Assembly (NCBI GenBank): GCA_963828075.1
Contig: CAWHDH010000021.1
Location: 1,488,001-1,552,000, forward strand
Direction: 5' to 3'
DNA from: JACCYI01 sp963828075
GTDB taxonomy: Bacteria > Actinomycetota > Thermoleophilia > Solirubrobacterales > Solirubrobacteraceae
DNA: 64,000 nt
This document shows, piece after piece, positions 24,337-33,738 of the stretch. Every line of letters starts with the position of its first letter. Positions within the stretch are counted from its first letter, which is position 1. The notes beneath the pieces are model-generated. The model was given only the letters and a program-made list of their open reading frames with translations. It was not told the origin of the DNA and did not search any database. The position numbers and the translations under genes were made by a program.

Positions 24337-27177
24337 TCACCCGGCCGGCGCCGAAGCCGAAGCCCTAGCAAGGGCAGCCAACTCCCCCCGCGACCGCACC
24401 CCCACCTTCGCGTAGATCCGCGACAACGCGTTCTCGATCGTCTTGTCGGACAGGTGCAGGGCGGCGCCGACCTGCTTGTTCGAGCGGCCGGCGGTGACCA
24501 GCGCGACGATCTCGCGCTCGCGCGGGCTCAGGCCGGCGAGGCCGGCGATCGCGCCCGGGCGGGCGACGGCCGGCGCGCGCTGGCCGAGGCGCCGCAGCTC
24601 CCGGGAGGCGGCGGATCGCAGGCGGTGGGCGCCCGCGTGCTCGGCGTCGGTCGCCGCGCGCCGGAGCGACTCGCCGGCCGCCTGCGCGTCGCCCGCCGCG
24701 CCGAGTGCGGCGCCGGCCAACGTCCGGGCGCGGATCGCGTCGAGCACCGCGCCGGCCGCTTCGGCACCCGCCACCGCGGCCGAGGCCAGCGCTGACGCGC
24801 CGCCCGGGTCGCCGTCTGCCAGCGCGACCTCGGCGGCCGCGCACCGCGCACGGGCGAGGCCGACGCCGAGGCGGCGCTGCTCGGCCCCGGCCGTCATCGC
24901 CGTGGCGCGCTCGCGCGCGATGTCGCGGAGCCCGAGCGTCAGCTCTGCGCGGACGAGCGCGCCCTGCAGCCACAGCGCCCACGACGGGTCGTGGGCGTCG
25001 AGCGCCGCGTCCGCGAGCAGGACGGCTCGGCAGCGTTCGGGATCGGCCTCGGCGTCGAGCGCGGCGGCGATTGCCATCGCGCCGCGCACTCCGATGTGGC
25101 GGTCGAGGTCGCGGCCGATCTCGACGGCCTCGGCGGCCAGGCGGCGCGATTCGACGGCGCGGTCGGCGAGGTCGAGGCACAGCGCCTGGTCCGCCAGCGC
25201 GACGACGAGCTGACCCGTCTGGCCGCCGAGACGCGCCAGGTCCTCGCCGGCCTCGGCGATCCCGCGCGCCTCCTCGACCCGCCCGAGCTGCAGCAGGACC
25301 AGCGCGCGGAAGCTGCCCAGGATCGCCAGCCAGTGCGCCTGCGAGGTCGCGCGCGCGATCTGGCCGGCGCGGGCGAACACGGCGTCGGCATCGCGCAGCC
25401 GCCCCTTCGCCGTGTACGCCATGCCGAGCACGTGGATGGAGCCCATGCGCCGCGCGATGTCGGCCTCGTCGATGGTCGCGACGATGGCCTCGGCGGATGC
25501 CAGATGGCCGTCGGATTCCTCGGGCCGGCCCTCCATCAGGGCGCAGATCGCGAGCGTCGCGTGGGCGTTGGCGCGCATCGGCGTCGGGGCATCCCCGAGC
25601 GCCGCCAGCGCGCGCTCGGCATGGGGGCGCATCTCCTCGCCGATGGACAGGTTGAGCATCGCGCCGCCGAGCTCGAGCCGCGCCCGCTCGAGCGCCGGAG
25701 CGTCATCCGGGAGCGCGGCGAGCAGCGCGAAGCCTCGCCGCCGCACGCGCTCGACGCGTCCAATCGTGAGCTCGAGGCCGCCGACCTCCTCGAGGTACTG
25801 CGAGTGCGGGACGGCAGGCGGGATCAGCCCACGGTCCAGCGCGGCCCGCCCGACCTCGATCGCCTCGACGAGGCGCCCCGCCGCCGAGAGCGCGCGCATC
25901 CGGTGGTACTCGAGCGTGGCGATCGTGTCGAGGTCGTCGGCGGGCGCGAGGCGGCGCGCGGCCTCGTACCAGTGCGCCGACGCGGCCGGCGCGGTCCGCA
26001 GCCCGGCGTCGCCCGCCTCGATGAGCGTGGCGATCGCCGCGCGGTCGCCGGGGCGGGCGCACTGCGCGACGTGGTGGGCGCGCGCGGCGGGCGGCGCGCC
26101 GCGGGCGGCCAGCGCCGCGGCGGCGCGCTCGTGGGCGCCGAGCCGCCAGCCCGGCGGCGCCGCCTCGTGAACGGCCTGGCGCACGAGCGGGTGGCGGAAG
26201 GCGAACGTGCGCAGCCCGGCGCCGGGCCGGACGAGGTCGGCCGAAACGAGATGGTCGAGCAGGCCGGGGGCATCCTCGGTGGCGATGCCTGCCGCCGCGG
26301 CGGCCAGCTCCGGGTCGAACGGATCCCCCGCCACCGCCGCCCCGTCGAGCAGCGTGCGCGAGGCGGGCGGCAGCGCGGCCGCCTCGCGCTGCACCGCGGC
26401 GATGATGGTCGGCGGGATCGGGCCCTCGCCGGCCACGCGCGCGAGCTCGTGCAGGAACAGCGGGTTGCCCCGCGCCTCCTGCTCGAGCCGGTCCCGCAGC
26501 TTGGCGTCGGCGACGCCCGCGAGCACCTCGAGCGCCGCCGGGCGGTCGAGCGGCCGCAGGTCGAGCCGGCGCGCCTGCGGCGCCGAGCGCAGCGCGTCCG
26601 CGAGCGGCAACGCCGCGGCGAGCGGGCGGAACCCCAGGGCGAGGGCATGCGGCGCGCGCGGCGGTCGCCGGAGGAGATGGCACGCGAGCTCGACCGAGGC
26701 GGGGTCCGCCCAGTGCAGGTCGTCGAGCACCACCAGGACGGGCTGCGCGCCGCCGAGCAGCTCGAGCAGCCCGCGCAGCGCGCGGTGCATGTGGAACCGG
26801 TCGGCCGGTTCGCGCCCGACCGTCCCGGCCGAGCCCTCGAGGTGCCGCGCGACCGCCGGCAGCACCGCCGCGAGCTCCGCCAGCCGGTCCTCCCCGAGCG
26901 CCTCCAGGCGCCGCGGGTGCACCGTGCTCACGGCGTCGTCGAGCGCGTCGACGAGGACGCCGAACGGCACGTCGCGCTCGTGCTCGGAGGCCCGGCCGTC
27001 GAGGACGAGCATCCCGCCGGCCCGCTCGCGCAGCGCCGCGAGCAGGGCGCTCTTGCCGATCCCGGCCTCACCGACGAGCGCAAGAGCGGCGCCCGCCCCG
27101 CGGCGAGCCTCCGCCAGCGCGGCGTCGAGCGCGGCGAGCTCGTCCTCCCGGCCGGCGAGTCGGACCTCGGTCTCCAC
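24337..27177 (-). CDS. Large LuxR-family ATPase regulator (LAL/MalT-like)
   Basis: A 946-residue regulator from GTG 27177. The N-terminal AAA/STAND ATPase shows GREDELAALDAAL, Walker A GEAGIGKSALLAAL near residue 40 and VLDDLHWADPAS near 145. A long helical TPR-like sensor region follows. The last 65 residues are a LuxR helix-turn-helix (GLSPREREIVALVTAGRSNKQVGAALHLSDKTIENALSRIYAKVGVRS). Such proteins act as ATP- and ligand-dependent activators, often of catabolic or secondary metabolite genes. It diverges from the cupin gene over a 75-bp gap, so cupin and propeller genes are candidate targets. Confidence 0.92.
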   Translation of the reverse strand: METEVRLAGREDELAALDAALAEARRGAGAALALVGEAGIGKSALLAALRERAGGMLVLDGRASEHERDVPFGVLVDALDDAVSTVHPRRLEALGEDRLAELAAVLPAVARHLEGSAGTVGREPADRFHMHRALRGLLELLGGAQPVLVVLDDLHWADPASVELACHLLRRPPRAPHALALGFRPLAAALPLADALRSAPQARRLDLRPLDRPAALEVLAGVADAKLRDRLEQEARGNPLFLHELARVAGEGPIPPTIIAAVQREAAALPPASRTLLDGAAVAGDPFDPELAAAAAGIATEDAPGLLDHLVSADLVRPGAGLRTFAFRHPLVRQAVHEAAPPGWRLGAHERAAAALAARGAPPAARAHHVAQCARPGDRAAIATLIEAGDAGLRTAPAASAHWYEAARRLAPADDLDTIATLEYHRMRALSAAGRLVEAIEVGRAALDRGLIPPAVPHSQYLEEVGGLELTIGRVERVRRRGFALLAALPDDAPALERARLELGGAMLNLSIGEEMRPHAERALAALGDAPTPMRANAHATLAICALMEGRPEESDGHLASAEAIVATIDEADIARRMGSIHVLGMAYTAKGRLRDADAVFARAGQIARATSQAHWLAILGSFRALVLLQLGRVEEARGIAEAGEDLARLGGQTGQLVVALADQALCLDLADRAVESRRLAAEAVEIGRDLDRHIGVRGAMAIAAALDAEADPERCRAVLLADAALDAHDPSWALWLQGALVRAELTLGLRDIARERATAMTAGAEQRRLGVGLARARCAAAEVALADGDPGGASALASAAVAGAEAAGAVLDAIRARTLAGAALGAAGDAQAAGESLRRAATDAEHAGAHRLRSAASRELRRLGQRAPAVARPGAIAGLAGLSPREREIVALVTAGRSNKQVGAALHLSDKTIENALSRIYAKVGVRSRGELAALARASASAPAG

Positions 27178-27252
27178 GCAGGGGAACGTATCGGGCAGAT
27201 CAGGGGGTTTCCCCCTAACGCCCGGCGGCCCTCCGGCGGGAAGGTCACGCCC

Positions 27253-27840
27253 ATGACCGACACCATCTCCATCAACCCCGCCACCGGGGAGCGGGTCCGC
27301 TGGCACGTGCGGCGCGCCGACACCGGCGGCCGTCTCACCCGCGCCGAACTGTGGTGCGCGCCCGGCGGCGGCGCCCCCCATCGTCACGTCCACCCCAACT
27401 CCGAGGAGCGCTTCGAGCTGCTCGCCGGCCGGCTCGCGATCGAGCTCGAGGGCCGGCGCTTCACCGCCGCGCCGGGCGACGCCGTCCGGCTGCCGGCCGG
27501 CGTGCCGCACGCCTGGCGCGTCGAAGGCGACGAGGAGGCCCACTTCTTCGTCGAGCTCGACGACCCGCGCGCGTTCGAGGAGCAGATCGAGACGTTCTTC
27601 GCGCTCGGCCGCCATGGCCGTCTCGGCACGGGCGGGCGCGTCCCGCTGCTGCTGGCGGCGACGCTCGCGCTCGACTTCCTCGACACGATCCACCTGGCCT
27701 CGCCGCCGCTGCCCGTCCAGCGGGCGCTGTTCCGGGTGCTGACCGGCGTCGCCCGGCTGACCGGCCACCATCGTGCCGCCGTCGCGGCGCGCGAGGAGGC
27801 GCGGGCGCGCCTGTCCGCCTCGGCCCTGGTGGCGGCATGA
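27253..27840 (+). CDS. Cupin-domain protein
   Basis: A 195-residue protein from ATG 27253. Residues 35-110 form a cupin barrel with metal-binding motif 1 PHRHVHPNSEERFELLAG and motif 2 region LPAGVPHAW. The C-terminal 80 residues are helical and hydrophobic (VPLLLAATLALDFLDTIHL), possibly membrane-associated. Cupins of this type are dioxygenases, isomerases or sensors; the substrate cannot be told. It is divergent from the large LuxR regulator and overlaps the next gene (ATGA). Confidence 0.8.
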   Translation: MTDTISINPATGERVRWHVRRADTGGRLTRAELWCAPGGGAPHRHVHPNSEERFELLAGRLAIELEGRRFTAAPGDAVRLPAGVPHAWRVEGDEEAHFFVELDDPRAFEEQIETFFALGRHGRLGTGGRVPLLLAATLALDFLDTIHLASPPLPVQRALFRVLTGVARLTGHHRAAVAAREEARARLSASALVAA

Positions 27841-29258
27841 GGGCCCGGGCCGCGCTCGGGCTCGCCTGCGCCGCGCTCGCCGTCGGAGCGGCGCCGGCGA
27901 TGGCCGACTCGATCGCCTACATCAAGGACGGGAACGTCTGGCTGGCCACCCCCGACGGCTCGCGCCAGCAGCAGGTCACGCGGACCGGCGGCTACTCCTA
28001 CGTCTCCCAGGCCGACACCGGCGTGATGATCGCGCTGGCGCCCGGCGAGCGCCTGCACAAGCTCTCGCGGACCGGCGAGGTGCTGGCCGACTTCACCACG
28101 ATGGTCTCCGACGGCGCGCCGCAGTCCGGCCCCGTGACGAAGTTCCATGGCCCGTTCACGCCGGAGATCTCGCCGGACGGGACGAAGGTCGCGTTCGAGT
28201 GGTTCAACGACGACTACTCCAACGAGCCGGGCTGCTCGGAGACCTCGTCGCCGCCCTGCTTCGTCTACACGCAGAGCCAGGGCGTCGCGATCAGCCACGC
28301 CGACCGGCACACGGGTCCGGAGGACTTCGGCCTGCTGACGGGCTGGATCTTCCCGCACTGGATGGCGAACGACGTGCTCCTGCGCTCCTTCTCCGGCGCG
28401 ACGATGAACGACGACGCGGTGTTCACGAACGTCGGCCCCGGCAAGGGCGACGACGAGCTGGATCCATGGTTCTACGACGAGGAGCAGGGCTACGGCGTCG
28501 ACGATGTCGAGCTCTCGCGCGATCTCGAGACGGTGGTGGGCGTTGCCGGCCAGAGCGATGAGAAGCTGCGTGTGTATCGCACGGTGATGCACCCGTTCGG
28601 CGCGCCGGACTGGAACCACCGGCCGTTCCATCAGGGCAACACGCCGGTGGCCGAGCGCTGCGCGGAGCTGACCGATCCGGCGGGCGGGAAGTTCGAGACG
28701 CCGAGCCTCTCGCCCGACGGCCGCGGGCTGGCCTACGCGACGGCCGACGGCATCCGCGTCGTGGGACTGCCGGACCTGGCGGGCGGCTGCCCGGGCCTGG
28801 CCGGCCCCGGCACGCTGGTCCTGCCCGGCGCCAAGCACCCCGACTGGGGTCCCGCGGGGATCCCTGCGGCCGAGGCGTTCCAGCCCGGCGAGCCGAACGC
28901 GCCGGCGCCCGGCCCCGGCGCGAAGGGCGGGAGCGGTGGGGGCGGGACGGCGCCGGCCGTCAAGGTCGCGCGCGCCGACCTGCGCACGGCGCTGCGCAAG
29001 GGCCTCGTCCTCACCGTGCGGACCGGCGGCGCCGGCCGCCTCGCGGCGACGGTCAAGCGCAGCGGCGCGACGCTCGGCCGCCGGACGGTCACCGTCGGCG
29101 ACGTGGGCGTCGCGAAGGTCCGGGTGCGGCTGAGCGGGCGGGCGGCGCGCGCGCTGCGGCGGAGCGCTACCGCCAGGCTCAGCGTCGCGGTGGCGTTCAC
29201 GCCGAAGGGCGGGGTCGCCTCGCAGCCCGCTCGCCGGACGGTCACCCTCCGTCGTTGA
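27837..29258 (+). CDS. Secreted WD40-like beta-propeller protein
   Basis: A 473-residue exported protein. ATG 27837 overlaps the cupin stop. A signal peptide ends near residue 24 (GAAPAMADS). The body has PD40/TolB-like propeller repeats, for example SIAYIKDGNVWLATPDG, FTPEISPDGTKVAFEW and PSLSPDGRGLAYATADG. A Gly/Pro-rich linker near residue 360-380 leads to a basic beta-sandwich-like tail (LRTALRKGLVLTVRTGGAGRLAATVKRS). It is clearly paralogous to the protein at 40040-41488. It probably acts at the cell surface; no enzyme motif is visible. Confidence 0.8.
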   Translation: MRARAALGLACAALAVGAAPAMADSIAYIKDGNVWLATPDGSRQQQVTRTGGYSYVSQADTGVMIALAPGERLHKLSRTGEVLADFTTMVSDGAPQSGPVTKFHGPFTPEISPDGTKVAFEWFNDDYSNEPGCSETSSPPCFVYTQSQGVAISHADRHTGPEDFGLLTGWIFPHWMANDVLLRSFSGATMNDDAVFTNVGPGKGDDELDPWFYDEEQGYGVDDVELSRDLETVVGVAGQSDEKLRVYRTVMHPFGAPDWNHRPFHQGNTPVAERCAELTDPAGGKFETPSLSPDGRGLAYATADGIRVVGLPDLAGGCPGLAGPGTLVLPGAKHPDWGPAGIPAAEAFQPGEPNAPAPGPGAKGGSGGGGTAPAVKVARADLRTALRKGLVLTVRTGGAGRLAATVKRSGATLGRRTVTVGDVGVAKVRVRLSGRAARALRRSATARLSVAVAFTPKGGVASQPARRTVTLRR

Positions 29259-29267
29259 CTCCCCGAG

Positions 29268-29299
29268 GGCGGGTGGGTCGCCGCGGCGTCCCACCCGCC
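29268..29299 (+). terminator. GC-rich hairpin terminator
   Basis: GGCGGGTGGG (29268-29277) pairs perfectly with CCCACCCGCC (29290-29299) around a 12-base loop, 9 bp after the propeller gene's stop. No T-run follows. It separates the cupin-propeller unit from the MauE-like genes 90 bp downstream. Confidence 0.6.
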
Positions 29300-29387
29300 A
29301 GAGCGCGCCACGTCGGTCCGTGGCCTGACGGCCGGGAAGACCGACCGGCCGGGCAAACGGGGCGCCTTCGGTAGCGTCGGATGAGAC

Positions 29388-30266
29388 ATGGTCGCCGTCC
29401 TCGCCTCGATCGCGCTCGGCGCCGTGCTCGTCGCCGCCGCGACCCTGAAGCTCGCCGACCCCGCCGGCACACGCGGCGCGCTGGCCACATACGGTCTGGG
29501 GGGCGGCCGCGCGCGAGCCGGGTGGCTCGCCCTCGTCGCCGCCGAGGGCACCCTCGGCGTCGCCGTCGCCGCGGGGCTCGACGTCGCCGCGCTCCTCGCC
29601 GCCGGGCTGTTCGCCGGCTTCGCCGCCGCCCAGGCGTGGGCCCTCGTCGGCGGGCGCGCCGGGGCGCCGTGCGCGTGCTTCGGCGCGCGCGGGCGGATCG
29701 GTCGCGCCTCGCTCGCTCGCGCCGCGCTCATGAGCGTCGCGCTGGCGCTGCTCCCCCTCGCGCCCCGGCGGGCGCTGACGACCGACGAGTGGCTGGCCGC
29801 CGGGCTCGGCGCCGCGCTCCTCGGGCTCGTCGGGCTCGCGGTCGTCGTCCTCGCGCTCGCGCGTGAGCTGGGTGCGCTGCGGCTGCGGCTGCGTCCCGAG
29901 GCGGCACTCGAGATCCCCGAGGAGGGGCCGGAGGTCGGCGGCCGGACGGGGCTCGCCGCCGCGTTCTCCCCGCGGGCGGGCCGGATCGGCCTCGCCGTGT
30001 TCACCTCCGACGGCTGTGGCATGTGCCGCGCGCTCGCCCCTGCCGTGGAGGCGATCGGCAACGACCGGATCGTCGAGCTGCGCGAGTTCGACGAGGTCCG
30101 CGATCGTGAGGCGTGGACCGTCGCCGACGTTCCCGGCAGTCCGTTCGCCGTGGCGCTCGACCCCGTCGACGGCACCGTGCTCGCGAAGGGCACCTTCAAC
30201 TCGGGCGGCCAGCTCGAGTCGATCGTCGCCACCGCCCTGCGGCGGCGGGACGGCATCCATGCCTGA
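29388..30266 (+). CDS. MauE/DoxX-like membrane protein fused to thioredoxin-like domain
   Basis: A 292-residue protein. The first 160 residues hold about five hydrophobic segments with MauE features, including a conserved Cys pair (APCACFG near residue 98). MauE proteins help deliver disulfides to the methylamine dehydrogenase small subunit. Residues 200-290 are a periplasm-facing thioredoxin-like domain with GCGMC (AVFTSDGCGMCRALAPAVEAI). This combines what are usually two proteins (MauE and MauD). It overlaps the next gene, a Cys-rich MauA-like protein, by 8 bp, which is its obvious folding client. ATG 29388. Confidence 0.8.
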   Translation: MVAVLASIALGAVLVAAATLKLADPAGTRGALATYGLGGGRARAGWLALVAAEGTLGVAVAAGLDVAALLAAGLFAGFAAAQAWALVGGRAGAPCACFGARGRIGRASLARAALMSVALALLPLAPRRALTTDEWLAAGLGAALLGLVGLAVVVLALARELGALRLRLRPEAALEIPEEGPEVGGRTGLAAAFSPRAGRIGLAVFTSDGCGMCRALAPAVEAIGNDRIVELREFDEVRDREAWTVADVPGSPFAVALDPVDGTVLAKGTFNSGGQLESIVATALRRRDGIHA

Positions 30267-30825
30267 CCCCTACGAGCGCCTCGCGGCGGGCACATCGCGC
30301 CGCGGCTTCCTCGCCCGTGTGAGCACCGCGGTGATGGCGGTGGCGGGCGCGCGGACGGCGGGCTCGCTGGTCGCGCCCGGCGATGCCGAGGCGTACCACT
30401 TCTGCGGCCACATCTTCACCACCGACGGCTGCCCGCATCCGACCGGGCTGCCGCGGATCGACCGCCGCGGCTTCCCGCTGCGGGCGAAGGACGGCCACCG
30501 GGTGGACGACCTCGGGCGGCTGATCACCGTCGACGGCGATCCGGTCGACGAGGAGGGCGTCCGCCTCACCGACGCCGACGGCCGCCCCCTCCCGCGCGCG
30601 ACGCGCACGCGCGTCTGCACCGCGGCCGCCGAGCACTTCGATCTCCCGAACGCCCGCGTCGACGGCGCGTGGTACCGCTGCTGCGGGGGCCAGGTCCGCA
30701 AGCTCGTCGACTGCTGCTCGACCTCCTCGCGCCGCATCAACGGCGACCGCGCGCTGCGGGGCTACTGCTTCAAGAACCGCAAGGTCTTCTGCGTCATGTA
30801 CTACGACACGAAGGTGCCCTGCTGA
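30259..30825 (+). CDS. Tat-exported Cys-rich protein, methylamine dehydrogenase light-chain-like
   Basis: A 188-residue protein with a twin-arginine signal (SRRGFLARVSTAVMAVAGA, residues 13-31) and a processing region near GDAEA. The mature part has ten Cys, including paired CC in YRCCGG and DCC, ending GYCFKNRKVFCVMYYDTKVPC-type sequence. The Cys spacing resembles the MauA light chain. By eye the residue matching the second tryptophan of the TTQ cofactor is Tyr (GYCF instead of WCFG), so the cofactor probably cannot form. No heavy-chain gene is nearby. It is paired with the MauE-thioredoxin gene for disulfide formation. Function unknown. Confidence 0.7.
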   Translation: MPDPYERLAAGTSRRGFLARVSTAVMAVAGARTAGSLVAPGDAEAYHFCGHIFTTDGCPHPTGLPRIDRRGFPLRAKDGHRVDDLGRLITVDGDPVDEEGVRLTDADGRPLPRATRTRVCTAAAEHFDLPNARVDGAWYRCCGGQVRKLVDCCSTSSRRINGDRALRGYCFKNRKVFCVMYYDTKVPC

Positions 30826-31995
30826 TTAGGCGCAGTCGGGGAGGACGGCGTCTCCGGGGCGTCGGGGGTCGCGGTGCTCGGCCGCGGTGCCCTGGCGCGC
30901 GTCGCTGACGGCGTTGGTCAGGTCGATGAGGTTCTGGAGCGACATGTTCGCCTCGCCCATGTGGAAGAGGCCGTTCAGGATCCCCGCCGGATCGCTCGCT
31001 TCGGCCATCATCATGAGGTGGGTCTCGCCTCCGTCGTTGAGGGCGTTCGGCGTGCCCTCGGCGAGGTGTCGCTCGACCTCCTCGACCGTCGGTCGTTCAG
31101 GCAGATTTCCAAGCGGCGGGCCGCTGCGGTACGCGATCACCTCGAGCGCCTGCCGGCGAACCGCCTCGAGGTCGGCGGCGGTGAAGTCGGATGCCGAGAT
31201 GGGCCGCGAGCTCGCTCGCCTGCAGCTCGTCCGAGGCGGTGGAGCTGGTGTGTCCCGACGTGCCCGCGGCGCCGGCCTCGGGGAGCTTGCCCGTCGCCAG
31301 GAACCCCTGGTAGGCCCCCCACCCCTCCGGCGCGGCGATGTCGATGTCCACCGCGCGCAGCCTGCCGCTCGACATGTCGGTCTCCATCCCCAGCTCGACG
31401 CCGATCGCCTCGTTGCCGACGCCGGCGAGCATCGTCCGGCGCACGAAGTCCTCGTCGCCGACGTAGACGCGGATCGTGTTCGGGTCGATCCGCGTCACGC
31501 CGGAACTGACGCGCCGGCCCTGGTCGTCGTCGAGCTCGGTCTGCAGCGCGTGGTAGTTCGCGTCGAGGCCCAGCCCGGCGTAGAACTCCTGCGACAGCTC
31601 GACGCTCTCCCCGGCGGCGATCGTCGTCGGGTCGAGTGGGTTGGGTGGCGGGCGGTCGCCGCGATCCCGACGCCGGGCTCCTCCGGATCCAGGCAGTCGA
31701 TTCTGCTCTGCTCGCTGTAGGTGCAGCTCACCGTGACGGAGCCCGGGAACGGCAGGACGAGCACCGGCCCGTCAATGAGGACCGGGCCCTGATCGGGTCC
31801 GTCGGGATCCGTGGGCGCGGCGGGCGCGACCGGCGTGCAGTCGCCGCCCGCGATCCGGCAGACCGCGGAGGCGGTGTGGTCCGCGATCGCGGCCGGGACG
31901 CCCCCTGCGGCGAGCGCGCCGACGACGAGGCTGACGAGCAGCAGCATCCCCGCCATCTCAATGCCGGTCTGTCCCTGTTCGCCGCGTCGTCGCAT
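30826..31995 (-). pseudogene. Frameshifted prepilin-like secreted protein
   Basis: Three minus-strand frames join into one protein. The N-terminal frame (ATG 31995) gives GEQGQTGIEMAGMLLLVSLVV, a class III/prepilin-like leader with Glu at +5 after Gly, then a Cys-containing secreted region. Near 31650-31660 coding moves to another frame (RPPPNPLDPTTIAAGESVELSQEFYAG...), and near 31185-31200 it returns to the first frame (SDFTAADLEAVRRQALEVIAYRSG...), ending at TAA 30826. Two compensating indels in 470 bp explain it: a decaying gene or assembly errors. No similarity recognised beyond the leader. It ends directly against the MauA-like gene. Confidence 0.65.
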
Positions 31996-32200
31996 CGCTC
32001 TCACCTCGACGCTACGCCGACACACGCGCGCGACGGCCATGGGCCGAGAGCCTCAACTTCGCGTTGGCCCGGGCCCAGGACCCCGCGCGAGCTCAGCCTG
32101 CTCCGATGTGAGGAACGCGCGGCCGAACAGGCGGACAACGTGGTACGGACGAAAGCGGCGAGACCAAGCGACGTTCGCAACCGACAGCCGCTGGTTCGAG

Positions 32201-33022
32201 ATGTCGAACGAGATGCTCGTCGAGGCGAGCCTCGACGGCTACTTCGTGCGCCTGAGCGACGAGTGGGAGAAGACCCTCGGCTGGAGCCGCGAGGAGCTGA
32301 TGTCCCGGCCCTTCCGGGAGTTCATCCATCCCGACGACCTGGCGGCGACGATGGAGCGGGCCGTGGCGCTGGATCAGAATCCGGGTGAGGTCGTCGACTT
32401 CGAGAACCGCTACCGCCACAAGGACGGCACGTACCGCTGGCTGCTCTGGCGGGCGCGCTCGGACCACGAGCGCAAGTACGCGGTCGCGCGGGACATCACC
32501 GACCGCAAGCGGCTCGAGCAGGAGCGCCAGGAGCTGCTCGACCGCGTGGAGGCGATGTCGCGGACGGATCAGACGACCGGGCTGCCCAACCGGCGAGCCT
32601 GGGAGGAGGAGGTCCGGCACGCGCTCGCCCGGGCGCAGCGCCATGGACATCCGCTTGCGCTCGCCCTGGTCGACCTCGACCACTTCAAGCTGTTCAACGA
32701 CGCGCACGGCCACCCGGCCGGCGACGCGATGCTCACGGACGCAGCCACGAGCTGGCGCCTGTCACTCCGGGTCACGGACTTCATCGCGCGGTACGGGGGC
32801 GAGGAGTTCGGCCTCCTGCTACCCGACTGCGCGCCCGACGAGGTGCTGGGGCTGCTCGACCGCTTCCGGACGGCCACGCCGCGCGGCCAGACCGTCTCGA
32901 TCGGCGTCGCCTGGTGGGATCGGGCCGAGGGGCCGGAGGACCTCGTGGCCAGGGCGGACGCCGCGCTCTATGACGCCAAGCACGCGGGTCGCGACCGCGT
33001 GGTCACCTCCGCCCCTGCTTAG
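32201..33022 (+). CDS. PAS-GGDEF diguanylate cyclase
   Basis: A 273-residue protein making cyclic di-GMP. The PAS domain covers residues 1-110 (LDGYFVRLSDEWEKTLGWSREEL ... FIHPDDLAATME, then YRWLLWRARSD). A short coiled coil leads to GGDEF (about 120-270) with the active-site motif RYGGEEF and an inhibitory-site RVTD five residues before it. ATG 32201 is the conservative start; the PAS fold may begin a few residues earlier and an in-frame ATG exists at 32039, but codon bias upstream looks non-coding. It converges with marC. Confidence 0.88.
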   Translation: MSNEMLVEASLDGYFVRLSDEWEKTLGWSREELMSRPFREFIHPDDLAATMERAVALDQNPGEVVDFENRYRHKDGTYRWLLWRARSDHERKYAVARDITDRKRLEQERQELLDRVEAMSRTDQTTGLPNRRAWEEEVRHALARAQRHGHPLALALVDLDHFKLFNDAHGHPAGDAMLTDAATSWRLSLRVTDFIARYGGEEFGLLLPDCAPDEVLGLLDRFRTATPRGQTVSIGVAWWDRAEGPEDLVARADAALYDAKHAGRDRVVTSAPA

Positions 33023-33028
33023 AGCTGG

Positions 33029-33625
33029 TTAGGCCAGGGTCCCGCGGACGCCGTTGACGACGAGCTGCACGGCGATGGCGCTGAGCAGCAGCCCGAAGAC
33101 GCGGGTGAGGAAGGAGATCAGCTGGACCGGGAGCAGCCGGCTCAGCCGGTCGGCGGTGAGCATGACCAGCAGGACGGCGAGCAGCGCGCAGAGGATGCCG
33201 CCGATGACCGCCGCCCGGCCGGCGAGGTCCTCGTGCTGCCGGCTGAGCACGATCACGGTGGCGATCGCGCCCGGGCCGGCCAGCAGCGGCGTCGCGAGCG
33301 GGACGAGCGCGATGCTCTCCGCGGCGCCCTCGGCGTCGGGGTAGTCCATGCCGCGGAGCATCTCGAGCGCGACGAGCAGCAGGAGCAGCCCGCCCGCGAT
33401 CGACAGCGAGTTCACCGAGACGTGGAGGTACTCGAGGACGAGGCCGCCGAACAGGGCGAAGCCGATGATCAGCCCGCCGGCGGCGAGGACCGCGAGCCCG
33501 GCGGCGCGCTGCCGTGCTCCCGCGTCGAGCCCGTGGGTCATCGCGATGAAGACCGGCGCGATGCCGACCGGGTCCATGAGGACGGTCAGGGTGACGAAGG
33601 TCTCACCGAGGGACTGCCAGTCCAC
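33029..33625 (-). CDS. MarC-family integral membrane protein
   Basis: A 198-residue protein with six hydrophobic segments. GTG 33625 is preferred, since upstream residues are not hydrophobic or conserved-looking. The family signature is visible: TLTVLMDPVGIAPVFIAMT at residues 8-26, SIAGGLLLLLVALEMLRG, and the central VPLATPLLAGPGAIATVIVLS loop. MarC proteins are widespread transporters of unclear substrate, not generally antibiotic pumps. It ends six bases from the convergent GGDEF gene. Confidence 0.88.
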   Translation of the reverse strand: MDWQSLGETFVTLTVLMDPVGIAPVFIAMTHGLDAGARQRAAGLAVLAAGGLIIGFALFGGLVLEYLHVSVNSLSIAGGLLLLLVALEMLRGMDYPDAEGAAESIALVPLATPLLAGPGAIATVIVLSRQHEDLAGRAAVIGGILCALLAVLLVMLTADRLSRLLPVQLISFLTRVFGLLLSAIAVQLVVNGVRGTLA

Positions 33626-33738
33626 GCCCGCCACCCTAGATCGCGGTGCGGCGGTCAGCACCACACCGGTCGGTGGTCCGCCCGCGGACCCGGCCCGCCG
33701 CGGCACCGGGGTATGGTCGGGCCGGTGAGGAGCGCCCC

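Noticed and set aside
24991..27840. A very long plus-strand open frame opposite the large LuxR gene.
   Set aside because: It is a GC-bias shadow; the minus-strand frame shows clear Walker and LuxR motifs, and only the 3' part from 27253 (cupin) is real.
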